A stretch of DNA of 64,000 nt from contig NZ_FOND01000013.1 of assembly GCF_900112815.1 (NCBI RefSeq), positions 96,969-160,968 of the forward strand, read 5' to 3'. Positions 47,852 through 57,619 of the stretch are shown here, piece by piece. The position numbers and the translations under genes were made by a program. The stretch comes from Blastococcus tunisiensis. GTDB lineage: Bacteria; Actinomycetota; Actinomycetes; Mycobacteriales; Geodermatophilaceae. The notes beneath the pieces were generated by a model, which saw only the letters and a program-made list of their open reading frames with translations, made no database searches and was not told where the DNA came from. The stretch's first letter is position 1; the number at the start of each line of letters is the position of its first letter.

Positions 47852-47898
47852 CCGCCCGACCACTCCCCTCCCCCGCCCGACGCCCAGAGAGGTTCGAC

Positions 47899-50118
47899 GT
47901 GACCGACGAGACCGACAAGGTCCAGACCGACAGCACCAGCGAGAGCGAGAACCCGGCGATCCCCTCGCCGACCTCCCACACGTCCGGCCGCCCGCGCAGC
48001 AACCGGGACTGGTGGCCCAACCAGGTCGACCTGGGCGTGCTCAACAGGCCCGCGAAGGACTCCGACCCGCTGGGCGCCGACTTCGACTACAAGGCCGAGT
48101 TCGCGAAGCTCGACGTCGAGGAGCTCAAGCGCGACGTGGTCGAGGTCATGCGCACCTCGCAGGACTGGTGGCCGGCCGACTGGGGCCACTACGGCCCACT
48201 GTTCATCCGCATGTCGTGGCACGCCGCCGGCACCTACCGGATCGCCGACGGCCGCGGTGGTGGGGGCGCCGGCGAGCAGCGCTTCGCGCCGCTGAACAGC
48301 TGGCCGGACAACGCCAGCCTCGACAAGGCCCGCCGCCTGCTCCTCCCGATCAAGCAGAAGTACGGCCGGAAGCTCTCCTGGGCCGACCTGCTCGTGCTCG
48401 CCGGCAACGTGGCCCACGACGACATGGGCCTCCCGACCTTCGGCTTCGCCTTCGGCCGCGAGGACGTCTGGCAGCCCGAGGAGGTCTTCTGGGGCCCGGA
48501 GGACACCTGGCTCGGCGACGAGCGCTACGCGGGCGACGACCCGCTCGACCTGGACGAGGGCCCGCTCGCGAACGTGACGATGGGCCTGATCTACGTCAAC
48601 CCGGAGGGACCCAAGGGGCAGCCCGACCCGCTCGGCTCGGGCCACGACATCAAGGTGACCTTCCGCCGGATGGGCATGACCGACGAGGAGACCGTCGCGC
48701 TGATCGCCGGCGGCCACACCTTCGGCAAGACGCACGGCAACGGCAACCCCGAGCTCCTCGGCCCGGAGCCCGAGGGCTGCCCGGTGCACGGCAACGGACT
48801 CGGCTGGGCCAACCCGAACGGCACGGGCAAGGGCGCCGACACGATCACCAGCGGTCTCGAGGGCGCCTGGACCCCGACGCCCACCACGTGGGACAACACC
48901 TACTGGGAGACCCTCTTCGGCTGGGACTGGGAGCTGGTCACGAGCCCGGCCGGCGCCAAGCAGTGGCAGCCGAAGAACCCCGAGGCGCAGGAGCTCGTGC
49001 CCGACGCGCACATCGCGGGCAAGAAGAACCCGCCGATGATGTCCACCGCCGACATGGCTCTCCGGATGGACCCGGAGCTGCGCGCCTACGCCGAGCGGTT
49101 CCGGGACGACCCGGAGTACTTCGCCGACTCCTACGCCCGCGCCTGGTTCAAGCTGCTGCACCGTGACATGGGCCCGAAGAGCCGCTACCTCGGCCCCGAC
49201 GTGCCGGCCGAGGACCTCATCTGGCAGGACCCGGTCCCGGCGGTCGACCACGAGCTCGTCGGCGACGCCGAGATCGCCGACCTGAAGCAGCGGCTGCTCT
49301 CCGCCGGGCCGACCGTGTCGCAGCTGGTGCACACCGCGTGGTCGGCGGCCGCGTCCTACCGCGGCACCGACAAGCGCGGTGGCGCCAACGGCGCCCGCCT
49401 GCGGCTGCAGCCGCAGATCGACTGGGCGGCCAACGCGGGTGTGCAGGACGTGCTGCCCGTGCTGGAGCGGGTGAAGGGCGAGTTCGAGCAGCAGACCGGC
49501 AAGAAGGTCTCGCTGGCCGACCTCATCGTGCTCGGCGGCACCGCGGCGGTCGAGAAGGCCGCCGCCGACGCCGGCGTGCAGGTCACCGTCCCCTTCCACC
49601 CGGGACGCACCGACGCGTCGCAGGAGCAGACCGACGTCGACAACTTCCGCTGGCTCGAGACGCGGGCCGACGGCTTCCGCAACTGGATCGCCCCCGGCAC
49701 GAAGATCGCCCCGGAGACGCTGCTCGTCGACAAGGCCTACATGCTCGAGCTGACGCCGAAGGAGATGACCGTGCTCGTCGGCGGCCTGCGCGTGCTGGGC
49801 GCCACCACCGGCGGCGTGCCGCACGGCGTCCTCACCGACCGCCCGGGCGTGCTGTCGACGGACTTCTTCCGCAACCTGCTCGACCTCGGCGTCTCGTGGC
49901 GCACGTCGGCCGACACCGAGGGCGTCTACGAGGGGGTGGACGCCGCCGGCAGCGTCGTCCGCACCGCCACCGCGGCCGACCTGGTGTTCAACTCGAACTC
50001 GATCCTGCGCGGCATCGTCGAGGTCTACTCGGCCGACGACGCGAAGGAGAAGTTCGTGCGGGACTTCGCCGACGCCTGGGTCAAGGTGATGGAGCTCGAC
50101 CGCTTCGACCTGCGGTAG
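47899..50118 (+). CDS. katG: Catalase-peroxidase
   Basis: The 739-residue heme enzyme removes hydrogen peroxide and organic peroxides. The active-site Trp107-His108 (SWHAAGTYR), Tyr232 (LIYVNPEGP) and Met258 (RRMGMTDEE) form the characteristic Trp-Tyr-Met adduct, and His273 ([10 protein letters not shown]) is the heme ligand. The second, inactive peroxidase half spans about 430-739. GTG 47899 has GAGAGG upstream and lies 47 bp after furA. The segment [18 protein letters not shown] departs from the more usual NVALESMG form. Confidence 0.96.
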   Translation: MTDETDKVQTDSTSESENPAIPSPTSHTSGRPRSNRDWWPNQVDLGVLNRPAKDSDPLGADFDYKAEFAKLDVEELKRDVVEVMRTSQDWWPADWGHYGPLFIRMSWHAAGTYRIADGRGGGGAGEQRFAPLNSWPDNASLDKARRLLLPIKQKYGRKLSWADLLVLAGNVAHDDMGLPTFGFAFGREDVWQPEEVFWGPEDTWLGDERYAGDDPLDLDEGPLANVTMGLIYVNPEGPKGQPDPLGSGHDIKVTFRRMGMTDEETVALIAGGHTFGKTHGNGNPELLGPEPEGCPVHGNGLGWANPNGTGKGADTITSGLEGAWTPTPTTWDNTYWETLFGWDWELVTSPAGAKQWQPKNPEAQELVPDAHIAGKKNPPMMSTADMALRMDPELRAYAERFRDDPEYFADSYARAWFKLLHRDMGPKSRYLGPDVPAEDLIWQDPVPAVDHELVGDAEIADLKQRLLSAGPTVSQLVHTAWSAAASYRGTDKRGGANGARLRLQPQIDWAANAGVQDVLPVLERVKGEFEQQTGKKVSLADLIVLGGTAAVEKAAADAGVQVTVPFHPGRTDASQEQTDVDNFRWLETRADGFRNWIAPGTKIAPETLLVDKAYMLELTPKEMTVLVGGLRVLGATTGGVPHGVLTDRPGVLSTDFFRNLLDLGVSWRTSADTEGVYEGVDAAGSVVRTATAADLVFNSNSILRGIVEVYSADDAKEKFVRDFADAWVKVMELDRFDLR

Positions 50119-50132
50119 GCAGCAACCAACCC

Positions 50133-50171
50133 CGGACGCCCCGGCCCGCCTCGTGCGGACCGGGGCGTCCG
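50133..50171 (+). terminator. Intrinsic terminator of furA-katG
   Basis: A perfect 12 bp stem (CGGACGCCCCGG and CCGGGGCGTCCG) with a 15-nt loop begins 15 nt after the katG stop. Confidence 0.85.
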
Positions 50172-50212
50172 CGTGTCCGGGTCCAGGGCCGGCAGTGCGG
50201 GACGACGGCGAC

Positions 50213-50477
50213 TCATGCCGACCGGCGGGCCAGCACCTGCTCCCGGAGGATGTCGGCGTGGCCGCAGTGCTGCGCCAGCTCCCGGACGACCTGGAGGTAC
50301 GACGCCCACACCGGGCGCTCTCCCCGACCGGTGACCACGGCCCCGGGGTCGAGACCGGCGGTCGCCTCTCGCGTCCTCGATCAGGCGGTCGAGAGCATGG
50401 CGCAGGGCCGTCCGGTAGAGCTCGATCAGCTCGTCGAGCCGGACCCTGAGGTCCCGGGGCCACTCCTCCGCACTCAC
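50213..50477 (-). pseudogene. DUF664/DinB-like protein remnant, frameshifted and N-truncated
   Basis: From GTG 50477 the minus strand encodes SAEEWPRDLRVRLDELIEL and on to LDRLIEDAR. The family's C-terminal signature continues in another frame from about 50356 (VWASYLQVVRELAQHCGHAD, then ILREQV) to a stop at 50213. Intact members have about 90 more residues upstream. The break near 50356-50372 and the missing front half indicate a decayed gene. Confidence 0.6.
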
Positions 50478-50569
50478 GCACGCCACCCTGCGCGCCGCGG
50501 CCGGAGGAAGCAAACGCCGTTGCCGGTCCGGCAATCTGCGCGGCCGCGCCACCGCCGAGCCGGACGCCC

Positions 50570-50743
50570 CTACCGGGACCGACGGAACCGGGAGAAGAAG
50601 CCCCCGGACGACGGTTCGGCCTGCGGCTCGTGCCCCGGGCACCGCTGCGCGGCGGGCACACCGCGCATCACCTGATCCACGTGCTGGCCGCAGCCCGCCC
50701 ACGTCGTCCGCCCGCAGGTCCGGCAGGTCACCGCTCGGCACAT
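50570..50743 (-). CDS. Small cysteine-rich protein
   Basis: The 57-residue protein has CRTCGRTTWAGCGQH followed by RCPGH, a probable zinc-binding site, and a basic end GFFSRFRRSR. The same short family is common in actinobacteria and of unknown function. GGGAGAAGGA precedes the ATG at 50743. A site resembling the CstR operator (50820-50835) lies about 77 bp upstream, which suggests co-regulation with the sulfur genes. Confidence 0.7.
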   Translation of the reverse strand: MCRAVTCRTCGRTTWAGCGQHVDQVMRGVPAAQRCPGHEPQAEPSSGGFFSRFRRSR

Positions 50744-50819
50744 TCGTCCTTCTCCCTTCGTCGGGGCCCGTGACGGGGATGTCCACGGACCGTTCGCCCC
50801 AGCTCCGCTCCCCTCGGGG

Positions 50820-50835
50820 ATACCCCCCCGGGAAT
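50820..50835. promoter_or_regulatory. CsoR/CstR-type operator, imperfect (site 1)
   Basis: ATACCCCCCCGGGAAT matches the ATACCC..GGGTAT pattern except in the last half-site. It lies between the divergent zinc-ribbon gene and the rhodanese gene. Confidence 0.5.
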
Positions 50836-50865
50836 GCATGCCGCGGTGCTACGGTTGGTCGAAGC

Positions 50866-50881
50866 ATACCCCAGGGGGTAT
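50866..50881. promoter_or_regulatory. CsoR/CstR-type operator (site 2)
   Basis: ATACCCCAGGGGGTAT is a near-perfect 16 bp palindrome 26 bp upstream of the rhodanese start, in the expected promoter position for the following operon. Confidence 0.8.
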
Positions 50882-50907
50882 CTGCCACCCACTACAGAGG
50901 AGCTGCC

Positions 50908-51222
50908 GTGATCCCCGAGATCGACCAGTCCACCTTCGCCGCCCGCATCGCCGAGGGGGACGCCGTCGTCCTCGACGTCCGCGAGGCACGCGAGTACCGC
51001 CCCGGCCACGTCCCGGGCGCGAAGAACATGCCACTGAGCCTGCTCCCGGCGCTGCTGCCGGAGGTGCCGAAGGACCGCCCGGTCTACGTCATCTGCCAGG
51101 CCGGCGGGCGCAGCGCGCAGGCCACCGCACTCATGCGTGGCGTGGGCATCGACGCCACCAGCGTCGCCGGCGGCACCGGCGAGTGGATCGAGGCCGGGCG
51201 CCCGGTCGAGACCGCTGCCTGA
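50908..51222 (+). CDS. Single-domain rhodanese
   Basis: The 104-residue sulfurtransferase has the rhodanese fold with LDVREAREYRPGHVPGA and active-site loop CQAGGRS (Cys about 73). It would transfer sulfane sulfur, probably as persulfide. It is first in the operon behind operator 50866-50881. GAGGAG lies 5 nt before the GTG at 50908. Confidence 0.9.
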   Translation: MIPEIDQSTFAARIAEGDAVVLDVREAREYRPGHVPGAKNMPLSLLPALLPEVPKDRPVYVICQAGGRSAQATALMRGVGIDATSVAGGTGEWIEAGRPVETAA

Positions 51223-51256
51223 CCACTCCGCACCACAGCACGAGAGGACATCCACG

Positions 51257-52642
51257 ATGACGATCTCCGTCCTTCCCCTGGACACGCCCGGCCTGGGCGA
51301 CCGCACCTACCTGGCCCACGACGGCGAGGTCGCCCTGGTCGTCGACCCCCAGCGCGACTACGACCGCGTGCTCGGCATCGCCGAAGCGGCCGGCGTCCGG
51401 ATCACCCACGTCTTCGAGTCCCACATCCACAACGACTACGTGACCGGCGGGCTCGAGCTGGCGCGCGAGGTCGGCGCCCAGTACCTGCTCAACGCCGACG
51501 ACCCGGTCTCCTTCGAGCGCACCGGCGTCTCCGACGGCGACGTCGTCGAGGTCGGTGACCGGATGCGGGTGCGGGTGCTGCTCACCCCCGGGCACACGCA
51601 CACCCACCTGTCGTTCGCCCTGTCCGACCGCGACGAGCCGGTCGCGGTGTTCACCGGCGGCTCGCTGCTCTTCGGCTCCACCGGACGGCCGGACCTGCTC
51701 GGACCGGACCACACGCAGACGCTGGCCCACGCCCAGTGGCACTCCGCCCGGCGGCTCGCCGCCGAGCTCCCGGACGAGACCGCGGTCTACCCGACGCACG
51801 GCTTCGGCAGCTTCTGCTCGGCGACCCAGTCCGGCGGCACCGCGAGCACGATCGGGCAGGAGAAGCTCGCCAACCCGGCGCTGACCACCGACGAGGCGCG
51901 CTACGTCGAGGACCTCCTGGCCGGCCTGGACGCCTACCCGGCCTACTACGCGCACATGGGCCCGGCCAACTCGGCAGGACCGAGCGAGGCCGACCTCTCC
52001 CTCCCCAGCGTGGCGGACCCGGCCGAGCTCCGGCGTCGCATCGAGGCCGGCGAGTGGGTCGTCGACCTGCGCAGCCGCACCGCCTTCGCGGCCGGGCACG
52101 TGGGCGGCACGGTCAACTTCGGTCTCGACGGGCAGTTCGTCACCTACCTCGCCTGGCTCATGCCCTGGGGCACCCCCGTGACGCTGCTCGGCGAGACCGC
52201 CGAGGACGTCGCCGAGGCGCAGCGCGAGCTGGTCCGCGTCGGCATCGACCGGCCGGCCGCCATGTCCACCGGCACACCCGAGGCCTGGGCCGGCGGCGAG
52301 CCGCTGCGCAGCTACCGGACCGCGACCTTCGCCGACCTCGCCACCACGCTGGCCGGCGACCCGCGGACGGCCGTGCTGGACGTGCGCCGCAACCAGGAGC
52401 GGGCCGAGAGCTTCATCGAGGGCTCGGTCCACATCCCGATCCACGAGGTGCTCGACCGCCTCGACGAGGTCCCGGCCGGCGAGGTCTGGGTGCACTGCGC
52501 CGGCGGCTACCGCGCCGGTGTCGTGGCCGCCCTCCTCGACGCGCACGGCGTCGACGTCGTGGCCATCGACGACTCCTTCGACAACGCCGGCCCCGCCGGC
52601 CTCCCCCTCACCACCGCCACCCTGCAGGAGATCTCCGCATGA
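51257..52642 (+). CDS. Persulfide dioxygenase-rhodanese fusion (CstB/ETHE1-like), copy 1
   Basis: The 461-residue protein has an N-terminal MBL-fold persulfide dioxygenase (about 1-245) with HIHNDYVTGG (about 56), GHTHTHLSF and THGFGSFCSA, typical of ETHE1/CstB enzymes that oxidise persulfides to sulfite. Two rhodanese domains follow: the first (about 260-350) lacks the catalytic Cys (TLLGETAED), the second (about 360-455) has HCAGGYRAG. Its stop overlaps the ATG of the next rhodanese gene. Confidence 0.92.
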   Translation: MTISVLPLDTPGLGDRTYLAHDGEVALVVDPQRDYDRVLGIAEAAGVRITHVFESHIHNDYVTGGLELAREVGAQYLLNADDPVSFERTGVSDGDVVEVGDRMRVRVLLTPGHTHTHLSFALSDRDEPVAVFTGGSLLFGSTGRPDLLGPDHTQTLAHAQWHSARRLAAELPDETAVYPTHGFGSFCSATQSGGTASTIGQEKLANPALTTDEARYVEDLLAGLDAYPAYYAHMGPANSAGPSEADLSLPSVADPAELRRRIEAGEWVVDLRSRTAFAAGHVGGTVNFGLDGQFVTYLAWLMPWGTPVTLLGETAEDVAEAQRELVRVGIDRPAAMSTGTPEAWAGGEPLRSYRTATFADLATTLAGDPRTAVLDVRRNQERAESFIEGSVHIPIHEVLDRLDEVPAGEVWVHCAGGYRAGVVAALLDAHGVDVVAIDDSFDNAGPAGLPLTTATLQEISA

Positions 52643-53217
52643 CCAGCACCGTCGACGCCCCCACCCTCGCCGAGCGCCTCGGCGACTCCGCGAACCCGAC
52701 TCCCACGCTCATCGACGTCCGCACGCCGGTGGAGTTCGAGGCCGGGCACATCCCGGGCGCGGTCAACGTGCCGCTCGACCAGCTCCACGGCAGCCTGGAC
52801 CAGCTTTGCTCCGTGCTGGACGACCACCACGACGTCGTGCTGGTATGCCGGTCCGGGCAGCGCGCCGGGCAGGCGCAGGAGGCGCTGCACCGGGCCGGGC
52901 TCGGCACCAGCCGCGTGCTCTCCGGCGGCATCGTCGACTGGGAGGCCACCGGTGGTGACCTCAACCGTGGGCGGCAGGCCTGGGAGCTGGAGCGGCAGGT
53001 CCGGCTCGCGGCCGGGTCCCTCGTGGTCACCGGCATCGCGGCCAGCACCGTCGCGCCGCGCGCCAAGTGGCTCTCGGCCTTCGTCGGCGGCGGCCTGGTG
53101 TTCGCCGCCGTCTCCAACACGTGCGCCATGGGCATGGCGCTGGCGAAGATGCCGTGGAACAGGCGGGGTGCCCGCGCCACCGGCTCGGCCCTGGACCAGC
53201 TGACCGCGAAGCGGTGA
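52639..53217 (+). CDS. Rhodanese with C-terminal DUF2892 membrane hairpin (YgaP-like)
   Basis: The 192-residue protein has an N-terminal rhodanese domain (about 10-110; IDVRTPVEFEAGHIPGA, active site VCRSGQRAG) and two C-terminal hydrophobic helices (about 125-175) forming a DUF2892 membrane anchor, as in YgaP. It may pass sulfane sulfur or sulfide to membrane partners. ATGA overlap with the preceding gene shows coupling; the TauE gene begins 4 nt later. Confidence 0.9.
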   Translation: MTSTVDAPTLAERLGDSANPTPTLIDVRTPVEFEAGHIPGAVNVPLDQLHGSLDQLCSVLDDHHDVVLVCRSGQRAGQAQEALHRAGLGTSRVLSGGIVDWEATGGDLNRGRQAWELERQVRLAAGSLVVTGIAASTVAPRAKWLSAFVGGGLVFAAVSNTCAMGMALAKMPWNRRGARATGSALDQLTAKR

Positions 53218-53221
53218 CCCG

Positions 53222-54100
53222 ATGCTGATCGCACTCACCGTCGCGCTGGCCGTCGTCGTCGGGGTCACCCTGGGTGTCCTCGGCGGCGGCGGGTCGATCC
53301 TCATGGCCCCTCTGCTGGTGTACGTCGCCGGCATGGACGCCAAGGAGGCGATCGCCGCCTCGCTCGTCGTCGTCGGCGTCACCGCGGCGGTGAGCGTGAT
53401 CGGTCACGCCCGTGCCGGCCGCGTCCGCTGGCGCACCGGCCTGCTCTTCGGGTCCGCCGGCATGGCCGGCGCGCTCGCCGGCGGGTTCGTCGGCGGTCAT
53501 CTCCCCGGGCAGCTGCTGATGATCGCCTTCGCGCTCATGATGGTGGCCACCGCGGTGGCCATGCTGCGCGGCCGCAAGGACGTCGACCCGTCCCGGGCGC
53601 ACACCGAGCTGCCGGTCGGCCGCGTCCTCGTCGACGGGGTCGTCGTCGGCCTGGTCACCGGCCTGGTCGGCGCGGGCGGCGGCTTCCTCGTCGTCCCGGC
53701 GCTGGCGCTGCTCGGCGGGCTGCCGATGGGGGTGGCGGTGGGCACCTCGCTGCTGGTCATCGCCATGAAGTCCTTCGCCGGGCTGAGCGGCTACCTGGCC
53801 ACGGTGTCCATCGAGTGGCCGCTCGTCGCCGCGATCACCGTCGCGGCGGTCGCCGGGAGTCTCGTCGGCGCCCGACTGGTCGACCGGATCCCGGCCGACG
53901 TCCTGCGGCGGGCCTTCGGCTGGTTCGTGCTGGCGATGGGTGCCTTCGTGCTCGTCCAGGAGGCACCGGACGGCGCGCGGATCCCGGCACTGATCGCGGT
54001 CCTCGGCATCGCCGGCGCAATGGGGACCTGCACCGCGTTCGTGCCGCGCTGCCCGCTCCGCCACGCCGGGATCGTCGGCCCGCGGGCGGCCGGCGCCTGA
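53222..54100 (+). CDS. TauE/SafE-family sulfite/anion exporter, copy 1
   Basis: The 292-residue protein has about eight membrane helices with the TauE signatures LGVLGGGGSILMAPLLVY and GLVGAGGGFLVVPAL. In sulfide-oxidation operons such proteins are thought to export sulfite or thiosulfate made by the persulfide dioxygenase. The C-terminus TAFVPRCPLRHAGIV is unusual in holding a Cys after the last helix. Confidence 0.9.
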   Translation: MLIALTVALAVVVGVTLGVLGGGGSILMAPLLVYVAGMDAKEAIAASLVVVGVTAAVSVIGHARAGRVRWRTGLLFGSAGMAGALAGGFVGGHLPGQLLMIAFALMMVATAVAMLRGRKDVDPSRAHTELPVGRVLVDGVVVGLVTGLVGAGGGFLVVPALALLGGLPMGVAVGTSLLVIAMKSFAGLSGYLATVSIEWPLVAAITVAAVAGSLVGARLVDRIPADVLRRAFGWFVLAMGAFVLVQEAPDGARIPALIAVLGIAGAMGTCTAFVPRCPLRHAGIVGPRAAGA

Positions 54101-54475
<375 letters not shown>

Positions 54476-54490
54476 ACACCGGCCTCCCCC

Positions 54491-54522
54491 GCGGCCCGCA
54501 CCGGTCTCCCGGTGCGGGCCGC
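54491..54522 (+). terminator. Intrinsic terminator after cstR
   Basis: A perfect 14 bp stem (GCGGCCCGCACCGG and CCGGTGCGGGCCGC) with a 4-nt loop TCTC begins 15 nt after the stop codon. Confidence 0.9.
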
Positions 54523-54678
54523 GTCGTCGTCCGGGTGCCGTTTCACCCCTGAGCTCCGGGGGCACGCAGTCCTCCCAGGAGGCATCCGGCCGCAGCGGCT
54601 GACGCAGCGCCCGGACCGCGGCCGGTGCCGGTGCCGTACGAGCGTCCCGGTCCGCTCCCTCGACCCCCGGAGGTCCGC

Positions 54679-55428
54679 GTGAACCCCGCCATCACGGCCC
54701 GCCCCAGTCCCGTCCGCCCCGCCGGTGAGGACAAGGGAGCCTGGCTCGCGGTGCTCGAGCAGGGCTCGCACCTGCTGCAGGAGACGACACCGCTCGACGG
54801 TTTCCACGTCTACGTCGTCGGGTTCCACCCGGCGAAGGACGACCCCGGCATGCAGATGGAGGCCCACCACTTCTGCCGCGTGGTCAACGACGACCTGCTG
54901 CAGTGCGTCCTCTTCGACGGCAACACCCGCGAGGCCAACCTCATCGGCGTGGAGTACATCGTCAGCGAGAAGCTGTTCGCCACGCTGCCGGAGGAGGAAC
55001 GGGCCTACTGGCACCCGCACAACTTCGAGGTCCTCTCCGGCCAGCTCGTCGCCCCGGGACTGCCGGAGCCGGCCGAACGCGCGTTCATGCGGCGGCTGGT
55101 GAACTCCTACGGGAAGACCTGGCACACGTGGCACACCGGCCGGCACGACGGGGAACCCGGGATGACCCTCCCGCTCGGGGACCCGAAGCTGATGTGGTCG
55201 TTCAACCGCGAGGGCGAGTGCGACGAGGCCATCAAGCAGCACCGCAACGAGCACATGGGCATCGACCCGGAGGAGAAGCGCTCCCGGCGGCAGGAGCTGC
55301 TCGCCCTGGCCCACCCGCAGGAGGGCGTGGACGCGCTGAAGGACGCCTTCCCGGGCAGCGTGCCGGTGCCGGGAGTCGTCGACGTCCACACCGCTGACCG
55401 GGCCGCCGAGGGCGACCGTCTCAGCTAG
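54679..55428 (+). CDS. DUF1264 protein (oil-body-associated protein family)
   Basis: The 249-residue soluble protein matches the DUF1264/OBAP family: GFHVYVVGFHPAKDDPG, then MEAHHFCRVVNDDLLQCVLFDG and YWHPHNFEVLSGQL. The biochemical role is unknown; conserved His and Cys residues could bind metal. GGAGG lies about 5 nt before the GTG at 54679. It stands between the two arms of the sulfur island; the strong terminator upstream separates it from cstR. Confidence 0.85.
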   Translation: MNPAITARPSPVRPAGEDKGAWLAVLEQGSHLLQETTPLDGFHVYVVGFHPAKDDPGMQMEAHHFCRVVNDDLLQCVLFDGNTREANLIGVEYIVSEKLFATLPEEERAYWHPHNFEVLSGQLVAPGLPEPAERAFMRRLVNSYGKTWHTWHTGRHDGEPGMTLPLGDPKLMWSFNREGECDEAIKQHRNEHMGIDPEEKRSRRQELLALAHPQEGVDALKDAFPGSVPVPGVVDVHTADRAAEGDRLS

Positions 55429-55460
55429 CGGATCGGCCGGCCGCCGGCGGGCCCCGCGCG

Positions 55461-56825
55461 CTAGGCGTCCGACGGCCGGACCTCGAGCCCGGCCTTCCCC
55501 GCCGCCTCGTAGGGATCGTTCACCAGGACCACCGAGCGCCCGGGCCGGTCCAGCACCGAGGCGGCGATCGACGCCCGGTAGCCCGATCCGCAGTAGACCC
55601 ACACCTCGCCCTGCGGCACCTCACCGAGCCGGTCGGCGAGCTCGTGCAACGGGATGTGCTGCGAGCCGCGGACGAAACCGTTCGCCCGCTCGTCGTTGCG
55701 CCGCGCGTCGAGGACGTGGACCGGTCCGCGCGACATGGCCTCGGCCAGTCCGGCGAAGTCGCTGACCGGGTACGAGCGCAACAGCTGCCCGTCCGCGAGG
55801 GACTCGACGTCCCCGATCGCGGCACCGGCCAGGTCGTCGATGCCGATGCGCACCAGCTCGCGGCGGGCCTCGGCCACCTGCTCCTCGCTCTCGCCGATGA
55901 GCGTCAGCGGCGCGCCGTAGCGGTAGAGCCAGCCGAGGTAGGTCACGAAGTTGGTGCCCAGCTCCACGTTCGTCGAGTCGGTCAGGTGGCCCGCCGCGAA
56001 CGCCGTCCGTTCGCGCAGGTCGACCACCCATTCCCCGGCCTCGAGCCGCCGGCGCAGCTCCGTCGGGTCGACCCTCTCGGGCATGGAGAGGTCGACCGGC
56101 GCCGGACCCCGGCGGTTGATCGGCGCCATCCTCGCGTAGTAGGCCGGGTAGACGTCCAGCCCGGCCAGCAGGGTGTCGACGTACTGCTGCTCTTCCTGCG
56201 TGAGCGCCGGATTGACCTTCCGCTGCTCGCCCACGGTCGAGGAGGTCCCGCTGGTCGGGGTGGCCGAGCAGAAGCTGCCGAACCCGTGGGTCGGGAAGAC
56301 CTGCGCCTCGGCCGGCAGCTCCCGGGCCAGCCGCCGCACGGAGTGGTACTGGGCATGGGTCAGCTCGTCGGTGGTCTCCGGACTGACCAGATCGGTGCGT
56401 CCCGTGGCGCCGTAGAGCATGGACCCGCCGGTGAACACGGCCCCGGCGTCGCCGTCGCCGTCGGCCAGGGCGTAGCTGACGTGGTGATGGGTGTGCCCGG
56501 GGGTGTGCATCGCGGTCAGCCGCAGCCGCCCCGCCTCGATCACCTCGCCGTCGGCCACCGCGACGTGCTCCACCTCCACGTCGCTCCCGGTGGGCAGGAC
56601 GTAGGCGGCGCTCGTCTCCTTCGCGAGCTCGGGTCCGCCGGTGACGTAGTCGTTGTGGACGTGCGTCTCGAGGACGTGGGTGATGCGCACCCCCCGCCGG
56701 GCGACCAGATCCAGCACCCGGTCGATGTCGCGCTGCGGGTCGATCACCACCGCGACCTCGCCGTCGTCGACGAGGTAGCTGCGGTCGCCCAGGCCTTCGG
56801 TCTCGATCGTCTGCACGTCGAACAT
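55461..56825 (-). CDS. Persulfide dioxygenase-rhodanese fusion (CstB/ETHE1-like), copy 2
   Basis: The 454-residue paralogue of the protein at 51257 has the same layout: MBL dioxygenase (HVHNDYVTGG, GHTHHHVSY, THGFGSFCSA), a degenerate first rhodanese (TLIGESEEQ without Cys) and an active second one (YCGSGYRAS). GGAGGG lies 5 nt before ATG 56825, and a CstR-type site (56841-56856) is 16 bp upstream, so expression should respond to the same signal. Confidence 0.92.
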   Translation of the reverse strand: MFDVQTIETEGLGDRSYLVDDGEVAVVIDPQRDIDRVLDLVARRGVRITHVLETHVHNDYVTGGPELAKETSAAYVLPTGSDVEVEHVAVADGEVIEAGRLRLTAMHTPGHTHHHVSYALADGDGDAGAVFTGGSMLYGATGRTDLVSPETTDELTHAQYHSVRRLARELPAEAQVFPTHGFGSFCSATPTSGTSSTVGEQRKVNPALTQEEQQYVDTLLAGLDVYPAYYARMAPINRRGPAPVDLSMPERVDPTELRRRLEAGEWVVDLRERTAFAAGHLTDSTNVELGTNFVTYLGWLYRYGAPLTLIGESEEQVAEARRELVRIGIDDLAGAAIGDVESLADGQLLRSYPVSDFAGLAEAMSRGPVHVLDARRNDERANGFVRGSQHIPLHELADRLGEVPQGEVWVYCGSGYRASIAASVLDRPGRSVVLVNDPYEAAGKAGLEVRPSDA

Positions 56826-56840
56826 ACCGACCCTCCTTCC

Positions 56841-56856
56841 CTACCCCGGAGGGTAT
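56841..56856. promoter_or_regulatory. CsoR/CstR-type operator (site 4)
   Basis: CTACCCCGGAGGGTAT, or ATACCCTCCGGGGTAG on the minus strand, is a 16 bp inverted repeat just ahead of the second persulfide dioxygenase gene. Confidence 0.75.
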
Positions 56857-56874
56857 GAACCGCGAATCTCCGGG

Positions 56875-57264
56875 TCAGCTCCCCAGTGCGGCCAGCGCCG
56901 CATCCAGCCGGCGACCGGCCTCGTCGGCCATCGGCTGCAACTCAGGCCGCTCCGTCATCGACACCATGGTCTGCGGGTCGAGGACCTGCACCGTGGAGCC
57001 GCTGCCGGCCTGGCTGACCACGACGTTGCACGGCAGCAGCACGCCGATACCGCGGTCGACCTCCAGCGCCTGCTGCGCGAGGTCGGGAGCGCAGGCGCCC
57101 AGGATCAGGTAGGGCTCCATCTCCACTCCCCGCTTCTGCCGCAGGGTGGCCTGCACGTCGATCTCGGTGAGGATGCCGAAGCCCTGCTCGGCCAGGGCGT
57201 CCTTCGTGCGGGTCACCGCCTCCGCGAACGGGACGGCGAGGTCGAGGGTGCGCCGGTACTCCAT
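56875..57264 (-). CDS. DUF302 domain-containing protein
   Basis: The 129-residue protein is a DUF302 member with the typical core FGILTEIDVQATLRQK, then YLILGACAPDLAQQALE and LPCNVVV; the LPCN cysteine is conserved in the family. DUF302 genes are often found with sulfur-oxidation genes, but the activity is not known. GGAAGGAG precedes ATG 57264. It lies upstream of the persulfide dioxygenase copy 2 in the same direction. Confidence 0.88.
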   Translation of the reverse strand: MEYRRTLDLAVPFAEAVTRTKDALAEQGFGILTEIDVQATLRQKRGVEMEPYLILGACAPDLAQQALEVDRGIGVLLPCNVVVSQAGSGSTVQVLDPQTMVSMTERPELQPMADEAGRRLDAALAALGS

Positions 57265-57421
57265 GTGCCACTCCTTCCGGGACGCCGCCCGACGCCGCGC
57301 AACCCTCCTGCTCGGGTCGCCGGTCGGTGCAACGAGGCCTCCCTACCCCGACCGCCGCTGCCGTACCGCTGCTCCCCGGACCGAGCGGTCGGCCGCACGG
57401 GCGACCGGCCGACCTGCGACG

Positions 57422-57451
57422 TTGCCCCCGCCTCCGGCATCTGCCTATTCT
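57422..57451 (+). promoter_or_regulatory. Promoter of the leaderless cysteine-containing small ORF
   Basis: TTGCCC (57422-57427), 18 nt, TATTCT (57446-57451), then 6 nt to the GTG at 57458. This is one of the better -35/-10 pairs in the window. Confidence 0.6.
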
Positions 57452-57457
57452 CGACCG

Positions 57458-57568
57458 GTGTACTGGGGATTCGCAGCGAGCCGGCCCGCGTTCTGCGTGT
57501 GCCTCCTCGCGGTGACCCCGCTCCTGGTCGACGACCGGCTCTGTCCGGGCGGCACACCCTCCCGCTGA
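57458..57568 (+). CDS. Leaderless small ORF (36 aa) with three cysteines, possible leader peptide
   Basis: The peptide begins VYWGFAASRPAFCVCLLAV and ends in a stretch with a third Cys (RLCPGG). It starts exactly where a leaderless mRNA from the promoter at 57422-57451 would begin. It lies 51 nt before another short gene inside a sulfur-regulated island. Cys-rich leaderless ORFs can act as cysteine-sensing attenuators in actinobacteria; that role here is inferred only. Confidence 0.45.
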   Translation: MYWGFAASRPAFCVCLLAVTPLLVDDRLCPGGTPSR

Positions 57569-57619
57569 GCCAGCGCTCAGCGGCCCGTGTCCGCCCGCAC
57601 GCCAGCCGAAGGACCTCCG

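Noticed and set aside
43300..47898. Long open frame (about 1,500 codons) running in frame into katG from the left
   Set aside because: It crosses the methyltransferase, the AfsR-like gene (antisense) and furA. The sequence is low-complexity Arg/Pro/Gly, as expected from off-frame reading of GC-rich genes. The true katG start is the GTG at 47899 with a ribosome-binding site.
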